Positions 6,285 to 11,916 of a stretch of DNA of 11,921 nucleotides are shown one piece after another; position 1 is the stretch's first letter; each line of letters starts with the position of its first letter. Below the pieces are notes generated by a model that worked only from the letters and a program-made list of their open reading frames with translations, was not told the DNA's origin and did not search any database. The position numbers and the translations under genes are program-made. This DNA comes from DAOTXN01 sp034435435 (GTDB taxonomy: Bacteria > Chloroflexota > Anaerolineae > S140-20): assembly GCA_034435435.1 (NCBI GenBank), contig DAOTXN010000065.1:1-11921 (forward strand). The letters are read 5' to 3'.

Positions 6285-7577
6285 TCACACAAACTCGACC
6301 TTCAAAAAGTGCGTCGAGCACGAGATGCACGGATCGTAGGCCCGGATGAGCATCTCCATCGTGAGGGTAATCTTTTCCTGCGGTTGGTCCAGGATCTGCG
6401 GTACCAGGGCGCGCATGTCGGCTTCCATGTTGGCATAGTTTTGGCCGGTGGGGATGACGCAATTGGCGCCTTGCACAAAGCCTTCGTCGTCGATGACGTA
6501 ATTGTGGAACAGGATGCCGCGCGGCACGTCGCACGAGCCGACCCCTTCGCCGCCTTTGCCCTGGAACTGATAGCGCGACTCCGGCTTGAGACCCCGATCC
6601 ACCAGCTCGTCGATGATGCGGATGCTATCCTCGACACAGTGCACCATCTCGACCGCCTGCGCGCCGCTGTTGAGAAAGGTGTTGGTGCAGATCGGTTTCA
6701 TGCCCAATTGTTCGGCGGCCGCCTTGGCGCGGGGGTGCAACTGGTCATAGTTATTGTTAAAACGGGCCAGCGCGCCGACCATATAGCTGTCGCGGTTGTG
6801 CTTGGTGTGTTTGGCGGTCGAATGGGGCACACAATACTCGTTCGTGACCTTGCGATACTCGGGGATCTCGTAAGTAAAGCCGTCGGTGGTGGCGATGTGG
6901 CCGTCAATAAAGGCGTATTCGTCGGCTTTTTGCAGCGACACGTATTCGGTTTCGCGCTCGTACTTGGGCCAGGGCAACGTCGCCAACAAAGCGATGGTCT
7001 CGTCCATATCGGCGCGGGCCGCTACCAGTCGCTCGCGCATGGCGAGCAGTTCTTTGACTTTGGGCAGGTGCGTAAAGCCGCCCACGGTCATGGCGATGGG
7101 GTGAGTATGGCGACCGGAAACCATGGCGCACAGGTCGCCCGACAGTTTTTTGATGCGCAGCGCCCGCTTGACGACCTCGGGGTGCGAAGCGGCCAGCGGC
7201 AACACGCTGCCCGCGCCGAAAAAGTCGGGCGCGACGAGCATGTACACGTGCAGCACGTGGCTGTCAATGATCTCGCCGTGGAACACCAGCTTGCGCAACA
7301 GCTCGGTCTGCTCCGAGATTTCTACGCCCAGCGCGGTCTCGGTGGCGCGCAGCGAGGCGGTGGCGTGACCGGTGGCGCAGATGCCGCAGATGCGCGAGGT
7401 GATGTGCGAGGCCTCGTAATACGGCCGCCCGCGCAGCATGGCCTCGAAAAAGCGCGGCGCTTCGACAATTTGCAGCTCACACTTGACCAGCTCGCCGTTT
7501 TTCACGTCTACGACAATGTTGCCGTGCCCCTCGACGCGGGTCAGGTGGTGTACGTTCACGTTTACATTGGTCATCAT
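6285..7577 (-). CDS. hydA: Group 3b [NiFe] hydrogenase large (alpha) subunit, NiFe-site protein
   Basis: A 430-residue catalytic subunit that carries the Ni-Fe(CN)2CO centre where H2 is split or formed. The first metal-binding motif is R-I-C64-G-I-C67-ATGH, the second D415-P-C417-I-S-C420-STH423 near the end. These are the L1 and L2 motifs of all [NiFe] hydrogenases. The N-terminal LTRVEGHGN is also diagnostic. Only seven residues follow His423, a very short tail expected to be clipped by the maturation protease encoded next. The overall length and the gene order with HydB, HydG and HydD place it in group 3b (cytoplasmic, NADP-linked, sulfhydrogenase type) rather than group 1 or 3d. There are two consecutive ATGs at 7577 and 7574; AAGGAG at 7587-7582 is better spaced for the second. 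A 90-nt gap with a period-10 inverted repeat separates it from hydD. Confidence 0.95.
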   Translation of the reverse strand: MMTNVNVNVHHLTRVEGHGNIVVDVKNGELVKCELQIVEAPRFFEAMLRGRPYYEASHITSRICGICATGHATASLRATETALGVEISEQTELLRKLVFHGEIIDSHVLHVYMLVAPDFFGAGSVLPLAASHPEVVKRALRIKKLSGDLCAMVSGRHTHPIAMTVGGFTHLPKVKELLAMRERLVAARADMDETIALLATLPWPKYERETEYVSLQKADEYAFIDGHIATTDGFTYEIPEYRKVTNEYCVPHSTAKHTKHNRDSYMVGALARFNNNYDQLHPRAKAAAEQLGMKPICTNTFLNSGAQAVEMVHCVEDSIRIIDELVDRGLKPESRYQFQGKGGEGVGSCDVPRGILFHNYVIDDEGFVQGANCVIPTGQNYANMEADMRALVPQILDQPQEKITLTMEMLIRAYDPCISCSTHFLKVEFV

Positions 7578-7591
7578 CGCTCTCCTTTTCA

Positions 7592-7662
7592 GGACACTGA
7601 TGAACGCTGATTTACACTGATTTTATGGTTTGATCTGTGTTGATCTGCGTTAATCTGCGTCC
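7592..7662. repeat. Large imperfect inverted repeat of 10-nt units between hydD and hydA
   Basis: Left arm 7592-7620 and right arm 7634-7662 are imperfectly complementary (22 of 29 positions by hand alignment) around a 13-nt loop. Each arm is three near-tandem 10-nt units: ACACTGATGA-like on the left and TGATCTGCGT-like on the right (7631-7640, 7641-7650, 7651-7660). It fills most of the gap between the small and large subunit genes. This GATCTGTGT/AATCTGCGT style of sequence recurs between genes in several bacterial genomes, so it is probably a dispersed intergenic element rather than specific to this operon (recollection, not searched). Confidence 0.8.
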
Positions 7663-7667
7663 CCCTC

Positions 7668-8423
7668 CTATCTAATCTGCGCCGGGTCGTAGGCGTTGAA
7701 CATGGTCATGCGGGCCATCAATTGCTCGACCGTCAGGCCGGCCTTGGCCAGCACGTCTTCCATGGCGTTCTTGTTCGGGTTGGGGATGGGTCCCCGGCAA
7801 CCCTCGCAGCCGTCGCCGTAGGTGGGGCAGATGGCGTCGCAGCCAGCGCGGGTGACCGGCCCCAGGCACGCCCCGCCGCTCTCCAGAATGCACACATTTT
7901 CCTTGAGCTTGCACTCCACGCACACCGGATAGTCGGGGATGGTAGGCTTTTTGCCCAGCAACACCTTTTTGACCACGTCTAGAAATTCAAAGCGGTCAAT
8001 CGGGCAGCCGGGGATGACCGCGTCCACCGGGATGACGGCGCTGATAGGACGAGCCGGATAGGTGTCGTACCAGTCCCATTTGTCGCCATACACATATTCG
8101 CGCACGCCCTGCAGTGAGGGCTGGATGTTCTTGAGCGCGTTGACCCCTGCCGTGTGGGCGCACGCGCCCAGCGCCACGACGATGGCGGCTTGCTGGCGGA
8201 TTTTCTTGAGGCGCTCTTCGTCTTCCGGGCGGGTGCATGAGCCTTCGATAAAGGCGACCAGATAATCTTCACCTTTTTCGGTCATGGCCTCGCGGAATTG
8301 GACGATTTCGACCGCTTCGACCAGCTCCAGGTGGGTCTGCAAAGTATCCACCACCGTGAGCTGGCAGCCTTCGCAGCACGCAAAGTCGAAAAATGCTACT
8401 TTGGGCTTTCCATTTTCGGCCAT
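7668..8423 (-). CDS. hydD: Group 3b [NiFe] hydrogenase small (delta) subunit, Fe-S protein
   Basis: A 251-residue electron-transfer subunit that partners HydA and conducts electrons from the NiFe site through iron-sulfur clusters. The N-terminal half belongs to the 20-kDa/NuoB-like small-subunit family. Proximal-cluster ligands are C17-x-x-C20 in FACCEGCQ, Cys88 in GACAHTAG and Cys140 in IPGCPID; the EGSC motif around Cys63 is also present. The C-terminal part has eight more cysteines (168, 171, 178, 186, 195, 199, 206, 209), enough for two additional clusters. There is no twin-arginine signal, so the enzyme is cytoplasmic, unlike group 1 uptake hydrogenases. The ATG at 8423 is chosen because AGGAGG (8436-8431) lies 7 nt upstream and because it overlaps the hydG stop in TAATG, indicating coupled translation. 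A longer upstream reading would add 21 residues translated from hydG sequence. Confidence 0.93.
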   Translation of the reverse strand: MAENGKPKVAFFDFACCEGCQLTVVDTLQTHLELVEAVEIVQFREAMTEKGEDYLVAFIEGSCTRPEDEERLKKIRQQAAIVVALGACAHTAGVNALKNIQPSLQGVREYVYGDKWDWYDTYPARPISAVIPVDAVIPGCPIDRFEFLDVVKKVLLGKKPTIPDYPVCVECKLKENVCILESGGACLGPVTRAGCDAICPTYGDGCEGCRGPIPNPNKNAMEDVLAKAGLTVEQLMARMTMFNAYDPAQIR

Positions 8424-9274
8424 TACAGCGCCTCCTCGGTTCCTTTGATCTGGGCATAAGTAAACACCGGCCCGTCCTGGCAGCAATAATAGTTATTGAT
8501 CTGGCAGTGGCCGCACTTGCCCACGCCGCACTTCATGCGGCGCTCCAGTGAGAGATAAATCTGCGTCTCAGGGATACCCTTGCCCAGCAATTCCATCAAC
8601 ACAAAGCGGTACATAATGGGCGGGCCGCAGGTGGCGGCGACGGTGTTGCGCGGATTGATGGTGACCTTGGGGAACAGCGTGGTGATCACGCCCACGTTCC
8701 CACTCCAGCTTGGGTCGCCCCGGTCCACCGTCAGGTGGAACTCGACGTCGGCGCGCCCGGCCCATTCGTTCAGCTCGTCCTTGAAAAGTAGTTCCTTGGG
8801 GTTTTTGGTTCCGTATAGGATGATCACACGCCCAAAGGCTCCACGCTCGTCGAGCACCTGGTTGATGAGTGAGCGCAGCGGAGCCAACCCCAGGCCGCCG
8901 GCGGCAAAAAGTATATCCTTGCCGCGCATCCTGTTAATGGGAAAGCCGTGCCCAAAGGGGCCGCGCACGCCTACCACGTCGCCCGCTTGCAGCTGGTGCA
9001 GCGCGCCGGTCAGATCGCCCACGCGCCGGATGCACAACTCGAACGTGCCGTTGCTGCGGCTGGGCGAAGAACTGATGGAAATGGGGCCCTCGCCGATGCC
9101 CATCAGCGAGACTTCGACGAACTGACCGGGGTCGTTGCCCAGGCTGCGCCCGCCGGGCAGTTGCAGCGTGAACAGTTTTTCCAACTCGGTCAGCGGCTGG
9201 ACCTTGAGCACGCGGGCCATCACCGGCAAATAGACCGATTCTTCTCTGGCAGTAGCAATGACGGATCGCATCAT
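8423..9274 (-). CDS. hydG: Group 3b hydrogenase gamma subunit, FAD/NAD(P)-binding oxidoreductase
   Basis: A 283-residue diaphorase subunit that passes electrons between the iron-sulfur chain and NAD(P)(H). Domains in order: FAD-binding barrel (about 15-108) with GPISISSSPS at 63-72 as the flavin motif; NAD(P)-binding domain (about 118-235) with AAGGLGLAPLRSLI and CGPPIMY; and a C-terminal [2Fe-2S] module C249-x4-C254-x2-C257 with a fourth ligand at 264 or 265, as in dihydroorotate dehydrogenase PyrK. This is the sulfhydrogenase HydG, not the radical-SAM [FeFe] maturase of the same name. ATGATG lies at 9274-9269, with GGAGG (9285-9281) 6 nt before the first and 9 nt before the second; either could be used. 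The start is 10 nt after the hydB stop, and the end overlaps the hydD start. Confidence 0.93.
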   Translation of the reverse strand: MMRSVIATAREESVYLPVMARVLKVQPLTELEKLFTLQLPGGRSLGNDPGQFVEVSLMGIGEGPISISSSPSRSNGTFELCIRRVGDLTGALHQLQAGDVVGVRGPFGHGFPINRMRGKDILFAAGGLGLAPLRSLINQVLDERGAFGRVIILYGTKNPKELLFKDELNEWAGRADVEFHLTVDRGDPSWSGNVGVITTLFPKVTINPRNTVAATCGPPIMYRFVLMELLGKGIPETQIYLSLERRMKCGVGKCGHCQINNYYCCQDGPVFTYAQIKGTEEAL

Positions 9275-9284
9275 ATCACACCTC

Positions 9285-10316
9285 CTACAACTTGGCCCGG
9301 TGTAGATCGTTGAACACATTGACGGGCGAGATGTCTACCGGGCACGAGCGCGCACAGCGACCACAGCCCACGCAGCCCAGCTCGTGGAATTTTTCGGCCA
9401 GGAAGCGCCCCTTGCGCATAAAGCGATGCCGCAGGCGGGCGGCCTGGTGGTGACGAAAGTTCTCGCCGCCGGCCACGCGGGCAAACTCGTCCAACTGGCA
9501 CGAGTCCCAGCGCCGCCAACGCTCGCCATCTTGCAGGCTCAGATCGACCTCGTCGTACACGTTGAAGCAGTAGCAGGTGGGGCAGACCAGCGTGCATTGT
9601 CCGCAGGCCAGGCAGATGTGGGCCAGCTCGTTCCACTCTGGACTGTTGTACGACTGGACCATCAGGGCCGGCAGCTCGTCCACGTCCAATTCGAGCTTGT
9701 AGGGGAAGCGCGGCCATTTGGCGCCCAGCACCTTGTTGAGCTGTTGCATGTCGGCTTCGGTGGCGGGATAGGCGCCAGCGTACTTTTTGAGCAGTTCTGC
9801 GCCTTCTTCCGAGCCTACGTCTACGGCGTAGGCCTGACCCAGGTCGGTCAGGTGCAGGTCGTAGCCTTCGCTCACGCTGAGCGTGCCCATGCTTTTGCAG
9901 AAAGAGTATTCGTAGCACGGCTCCAGGCACTCGATGCCCACCAGCAGGGTCTGGCGGCGCCGCCGCAGATAATGGGCGTCGGGATAGTCGCTGGTGAAAG
10001 CCGCGTCGAGCACGCGCAGCGCGTGCAGGTCGCAGGTGTGTACGCCCAACACCACCGTCGGCTCGGCCTCGATGACCGTTTCGACCGTGGTTTTACCGGC
10101 CCGGTTAAAGGTCATCAACCGCTCTGCTTGTGGTTGCAGATACTTTTTCGGCGGCAAGATGGACTGGTTATAATCCAGCCGCAGTTCGGCTGGATCCTCA
10201 ATATCGCCAAAGGCAAATTGATCGCCTTTGGCCACGGGGCCGACCACCCGATAGTCCCTGGTTAGATCAGCGACAAAGGTGGTTATGGCTGCTTTATCAA
10301 TGACCCATAGGCTCAT
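9285..10316 (-). CDS. hydB: Group 3b hydrogenase beta subunit, 4Fe-4S ferredoxin-type protein
   Basis: A 343-residue electron-transfer subunit. Two ferredoxin-like 4Fe-4S motifs are clear: C235-x2-C238-x2-C241-x3-C245-P and C315-x2-C318-x2-C321-x3-C325-P. Other cysteines (95 in GVHTCDLHAL; 130, 134, 140; 248, 250) are grouped as in sulfhydrogenase beta subunits. Length is typical for HydB/AsrA-like proteins (about 330-370). It is thought to join HydG to the HydA-HydD core and, in archaeal relatives, to take part in sulfur or polysulfide reduction. It is the first gene of the operon. The ATG at 10316 is chosen because GAGGAGGG (10328-10321) lies 4 nt upstream; an in-frame start at 10358 would add 14 residues across that ribosome binding site and is unlikely. 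Confidence 0.93.
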   Translation of the reverse strand: MSLWVIDKAAITTFVADLTRDYRVVGPVAKGDQFAFGDIEDPAELRLDYNQSILPPKKYLQPQAERLMTFNRAGKTTVETVIEAEPTVVLGVHTCDLHALRVLDAAFTSDYPDAHYLRRRRQTLLVGIECLEPCYEYSFCKSMGTLSVSEGYDLHLTDLGQAYAVDVGSEEGAELLKKYAGAYPATEADMQQLNKVLGAKWPRFPYKLELDVDELPALMVQSYNSPEWNELAHICLACGQCTLVCPTCYCFNVYDEVDLSLQDGERWRRWDSCQLDEFARVAGGENFRHHQAARLRHRFMRKGRFLAEKFHELGCVGCGRCARSCPVDISPVNVFNDLHRAKL

Positions 10317-10374
10317 TCCGCCCTCCTCATTGAGTGCTAGGATTGGGGAAAAATACACAATCGGACTCGTGTTC

Positions 10375-10380
10375 AGTATA
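10375..10380 (-). promoter_or_regulatory. Candidate -10 element for the hydrogenase operon
   Basis: TATACT on the - strand (10380 to 10375) matches five of six consensus -10 positions. At 17 nt upstream there is only TACGGG, a poor -35, so activator dependence is plausible. Transcription would start near 10368, about 52 nt before the hydB ATG. This is a weak prediction based on one hexamer. Confidence 0.3.
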
Positions 10381-10425
10381 ACAAAGTCGCCTTTGCGCCC
10401 GTAGTGTCATTTGTCCCGGTCATAG

Positions 10426-10439
10426 GTGACAGGTGTCAC
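10426..10439. promoter_or_regulatory. Inverted repeat GTGACA-GG-TGTCAC, possible operator
   Basis: Perfect 6-bp arms are separated by 2 bp. Another GTGTCA half lies at 10404-10409. The centre is about 64 nt upstream of the start site predicted for hydB, near the position used by class I activators. Which regulator would bind is unknown; the divergently encoded response regulator is one candidate, a CRP/FNR-family protein another. Confidence 0.4.
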
Positions 10440-10465
10440 ACAAGGGAGACGGCAGACCACTGACC

Positions 10466-10527
10466 GCCGGGTGGCCCGGCCAGATGGCACCAGCAGTTTT
10501 GTAGATTTTGCGAGTGGACTCGAAATC
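10466..10527. repeat. Two hairpins in the divergent intergenic region
   Basis: Hairpin one is GCCGGG-TGG-CCCGGC (10466-10480, 6-bp stem). Hairpin two spans 10504-10527: GATTT pairs with AAATC and CGAGT with ACTCG around a 2-nt loop, with a 2-nt bulge on the left. Neither is followed by a U-run, so they are not standard terminators. Confidence 0.6.
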
Positions 10528-10540
10528 AGCGGATGTCAGC

Positions 10541-10588
10541 AGACGTCCGGCTTTAGCCGGGGAATCCTCGCTAAAGCGAGACGTCCGG
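10541..10588. repeat. REP-like twin-hairpin element
   Basis: Two short stem-loops, CCGGC-TTTA-GCCGG (10547-10560) and CTCGC-TAAA-GCGAG (10567-10580), are framed by a 10-nt direct repeat AGACGTCCGG (10541-10550 and 10579-10588). The two loops are complementary as well: GCTTTAGC (10550-10557) is the reverse complement of GCTAAAGC (10570-10577), so an alternative pairing is possible. The compact, symmetric build resembles REP/BIME-type dispersed elements. Whether copies exist elsewhere in the genome cannot be seen here. Confidence 0.6.
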
Positions 10589-10602
10589 TCGTGACAAATA
10601 GC

Positions 10603-10614
10603 GCCAATATTGGC
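10603..10614. promoter_or_regulatory. 12-bp perfect palindrome GCCAATATTGGC
   Basis: A perfect dyad in the divergent intergenic region, about 100 nt upstream of the regulator promoter and about 230 nt upstream of the predicted hydB start. It could be an operator, but no regulator can be named. Confidence 0.35.
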
Positions 10615-10710
10615 CCTCGAAGTGGCCCAAAAAGCGCAAAACCACCGGTGCAATGAGTGTAGAAAAAACGCTCTTCAATCGGCGGGACGAGAATGGCAAT
10701 AATCTGGAAC

Positions 10711-10740
10711 TTGCGCCCCCCCCCCCCACTATGCTATAAT
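10711..10740 (+). promoter_or_regulatory. Response-regulator promoter with a 12-C run in the spacer
   Basis: TTGCGC at 10711-10716 is a moderate -35. TATAAT at 10735-10740 is a perfect -10, preceded by TG-n to make an extended -10 (10732-10740). The spacer is 18 nt, and most of it is a run of 12 C (10716-10727, whose first C is the last base of the -35). The predicted start site is about 10747, giving a leader of about 55 nt to the ATG at 10803. Slippage in the C-run would change the -35/-10 distance and so promoter strength. Confidence 0.65.
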
Positions 10741-10802
10741 GCGGCCGGCCCGCTCAATGGTTGTATTTTCCCGAAACACAGGAAAATCCGAGGAGGCGCG
10801 CT

Positions 10803-11570
10803 ATGGCAAAGGACGAGCCTGCCGATGATACGTGGCAGAGCATCCCTGTGAGGCACGCCAGGCCACGCATTCTCATCGCCGACGACGACCTGGACACCCG
10901 CAATATCCTCTCCGACTGGCTAACCCATCAAGGCTACGCAACCCTCACCGCCGCCGACGGGGAAAAGGCCCTGGCAGCGGGGATGGCCCATCCCCTGGAT
11001 CTGGCCCTGATCGACGTGCGCATGCCCGGTCCCGCCGGGATGGAGCTGGCTGCCCGGCTGCGCGAACGGCATCCCGATTTGGGAGTCATCATCATCACCG
11101 CCTACGGCTCGATTCAAGACGCGGTGGAGGCGATGCGGGGCGGCGCGTTCCACTATCTGCCCAAGCCGCTGGCGATCAAGCAAGTGCTGGCGGCGGTGGA
11201 AGGAGCTTTAGCGCGGGGAGGCGGCCGGGGCCAGGTGGGGGAGAAAGCCGGTGATCTGACGGTTGACCTGACCCGGCGCCAGGTGAGTTGTGGAGGCCGG
11301 TCAGTCTGGTTGACCCGGCTTGAGTTTGATCTATTGGCCTATCTGATACAACACCGTGGCCGGGTGGTGTCCTGCGACGAATTGCTGGAACAGGTGTGGG
11401 GTTACCCGCCGCATAACGGCGACCCGGTCCAGGTGCGCAACGCGGTGCGGCGCCTGCGCAAAAAGCTAAAGGACGACGCGAGTTGTCCGCGTTACGTCGT
11501 TGGGGTGCGCGGGGTGGGGTATCGATGGGATGGGAAAGTAAGGTTGAAGCGGTCGGGAGAAGGAGCTTGA
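10803..11570 (+). CDS. OmpR/PhoB-family response regulator
   Basis: A 255-residue two-component transcription factor. The receiver domain (about 20-137) has the acidic triad Asp27-Asp28-Asp29, the phosphoacceptor Asp71 in LIDVRMP, Thr99 in ITAYG and Lys121 in PKPL, so it should be phosphorylatable. The AYGSIQDAVEAMRGGA segment is more NtrC-like than usual for the family. A short linker leads to a winged helix (about 150-243) with LTRLEFDLLAYL, a recognition helix around VQVRNAVRRLRKKL, and the wing YVVGVRGVGYRW. The ATG at 10803 is chosen over an earlier TTG frame because AGGAGG (10791-10796) lies 6 nt upstream. No histidine kinase is in the window, so it is an orphan here. It is divergent from the hydrogenase operon and just upstream of an 11-nt repeat array, both candidate targets. 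Confidence 0.93.
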   Translation: MAKDEPADDTWQSIPVRHARPRILIADDDLDTRNILSDWLTHQGYATLTAADGEKALAAGMAHPLDLALIDVRMPGPAGMELAARLRERHPDLGVIIITAYGSIQDAVEAMRGGAFHYLPKPLAIKQVLAAVEGALARGGGRGQVGEKAGDLTVDLTRRQVSCGGRSVWLTRLEFDLLAYLIQHRGRVVSCDELLEQVWGYPPHNGDPVQVRNAVRRLRKKLKDDASCPRYVVGVRGVGYRWDGKVRLKRSGEGA

Positions 11571-11574
11571 GGCG

Positions 11575-11640
11575 CGGATACGAAACGGTTACACAACGGA
11601 TACAGAACGGATACGATACGGATACGGTTCTGATACCAAA
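11575..11640 (+). repeat. Six tandem 11-nt repeats, possible response-regulator binding array
   Basis: Six consecutive 11-nt units of consensus CGGATACGAAA occupy 11575-11585, 11586-11596, 11597-11607, 11608-11618, 11619-11629 and 11630-11640. The GATAC core is present in five of six; the second unit has GTTAC. The array starts 4 nt after the stop of the regulator gene and ends 17 nt before a -10 element. PhoB-class regulators bind direct repeats with an 11-bp period, so an operator is a reasonable hypothesis. A dispersed intergenic repeat is the alternative. Confidence 0.85.
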
Positions 11641-11654
11641 GGACAGTAATACCG

Positions 11655-11663
11655 TGGTAAAAT
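11655..11663 (+). promoter_or_regulatory. Candidate extended -10 promoter behind the 11-nt repeats
   Basis: TGGTAAAAT gives the TG-n extension plus TAAAAT (five of six to consensus). There is no recognisable -35: its place is taken by the last 11-nt repeat. This is the arrangement of activator-dependent PhoB-type promoters. It overlaps a partial dyad AGTAAT (11645-11650) / ATTACT (11662-11667). Confidence 0.4.
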
Positions 11664-11727
11664 TACTAGGGTGGAACCACCAAGTAGAAACAGGTTAAAT
11701 GTATCTGAATAAAAGGAGGAAATTAGA

Positions 11728-11868
11728 ATGTCAAAAAGCAACATAACTATCCGGGTAATAGCAAGCATCAGGGTTGCTATGCTGGAGGTACTGAAATTAC
11801 GGTATAGTAGATTGCCTCAGGTATCTGGTGCACGTGCATTTGTTGCAGGACTCGCATCGCAACCATAG
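11728..11868 (+). CDS. Possible 46-residue small protein of unknown function
   Basis: An ATG at 11728 is preceded by AAAAGGAGGAAA (11711-11722), with AGGAGG (11714-11719) one of the strongest ribosome binding sites in the window, 8 nt from the start. The frame runs 46 codons to TAG at 11866-11868. The product is basic with a mildly hydrophobic N-terminal half (MSKSNITIRVIASIRVAMLE), not convincing as a transmembrane helix or signal peptide because charged residues interrupt it. I do not recognise it. It could be a real small protein, a leader peptide, or the disrupted start of a longer exported protein. The region is more AT-rich than the regulator gene. A stem-loop begins 2 nt after the stop. 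Confidence 0.4.
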   Translation: MSKSNITIRVIASIRVAMLEVLKLRYSRLPQVSGARAFVAGLASQP

Positions 11869-11870
11869 CG

Positions 11871-11916
11871 GCGCAAGACCTCCTCACGTGAGCCGAGGTG
11901 AGGCGGCAGCTTGCGC
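11871..11916. repeat. Long stem-loop at the right edge
   Basis: The outer arms GCGCAAG (11871-11877) and CTTGCGC (11910-11916) are perfectly complementary, and the inner arms CCTCAC (11882-11887) and GTGAGG (11898-11903) extend the fold. No U-run is seen before the window ends. It could be a terminator-like hairpin, part of a structured RNA, or the end of a mobile element. Confidence 0.55.

Larger units (their letters stand above)
10317..10802. other. Gene-free divergent intergenic region
   Basis: This 486-nt stretch separates the hydrogenase operon (leftward) from the response regulator (rightward). I see no convincing gene in it; the short open frames at about 10420-10656 lack ribosome binding sites and cover hairpins. 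It holds a -10-like element for hydB, an inverted repeat upstream of it, four hairpins (10466-10580), a 12-bp palindrome, a 12-C run inside a promoter, and the ribosome binding site AGGAGG (10791-10796) of the regulator gene. Confidence 0.75.

Noticed and set aside
6309..7610. A 433-codon open frame on the + strand opposite hydA, and a 293-codon one opposite hydB (9384-10265).
   Set aside because: Both are antisense shadows of GC-rich conserved genes; their products show low-complexity His/Gln/Val-rich sequence and no recognisable domain.
8423..9274. The symbol hydG as the radical-SAM maturase of [FeFe] hydrogenases.
   Set aside because: The protein has FAD/NAD(P)-binding and [2Fe-2S] motifs and no CxxxCxxC SAM motif; it is the sulfhydrogenase gamma subunit.
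11575..11640. The 11-nt repeats as a CRISPR array.
   Set aside because: The units are far too short, contiguous and without spacers, and no cas genes are present.
11668..11681. AGGGTGGAACCACC resembles the T-box riboswitch core (AGGGUGGNACCGCG), about 12 of 14 positions.
   Set aside because: There is no stem I/specifier region upstream (the 11-nt repeats and a promoter-like element sit there), no terminator follows, and no tRNA synthetase or amino-acid gene is seen. The match is explained by a simple GGTGG-AA-CCACC hairpin.
11483..11698. A 71-codon frame across the end of the regulator gene and the 11-nt repeats.
   Set aside because: It begins inside the regulator's winged-helix coding sequence and is open mainly because of the repeat composition; no ribosome binding site.
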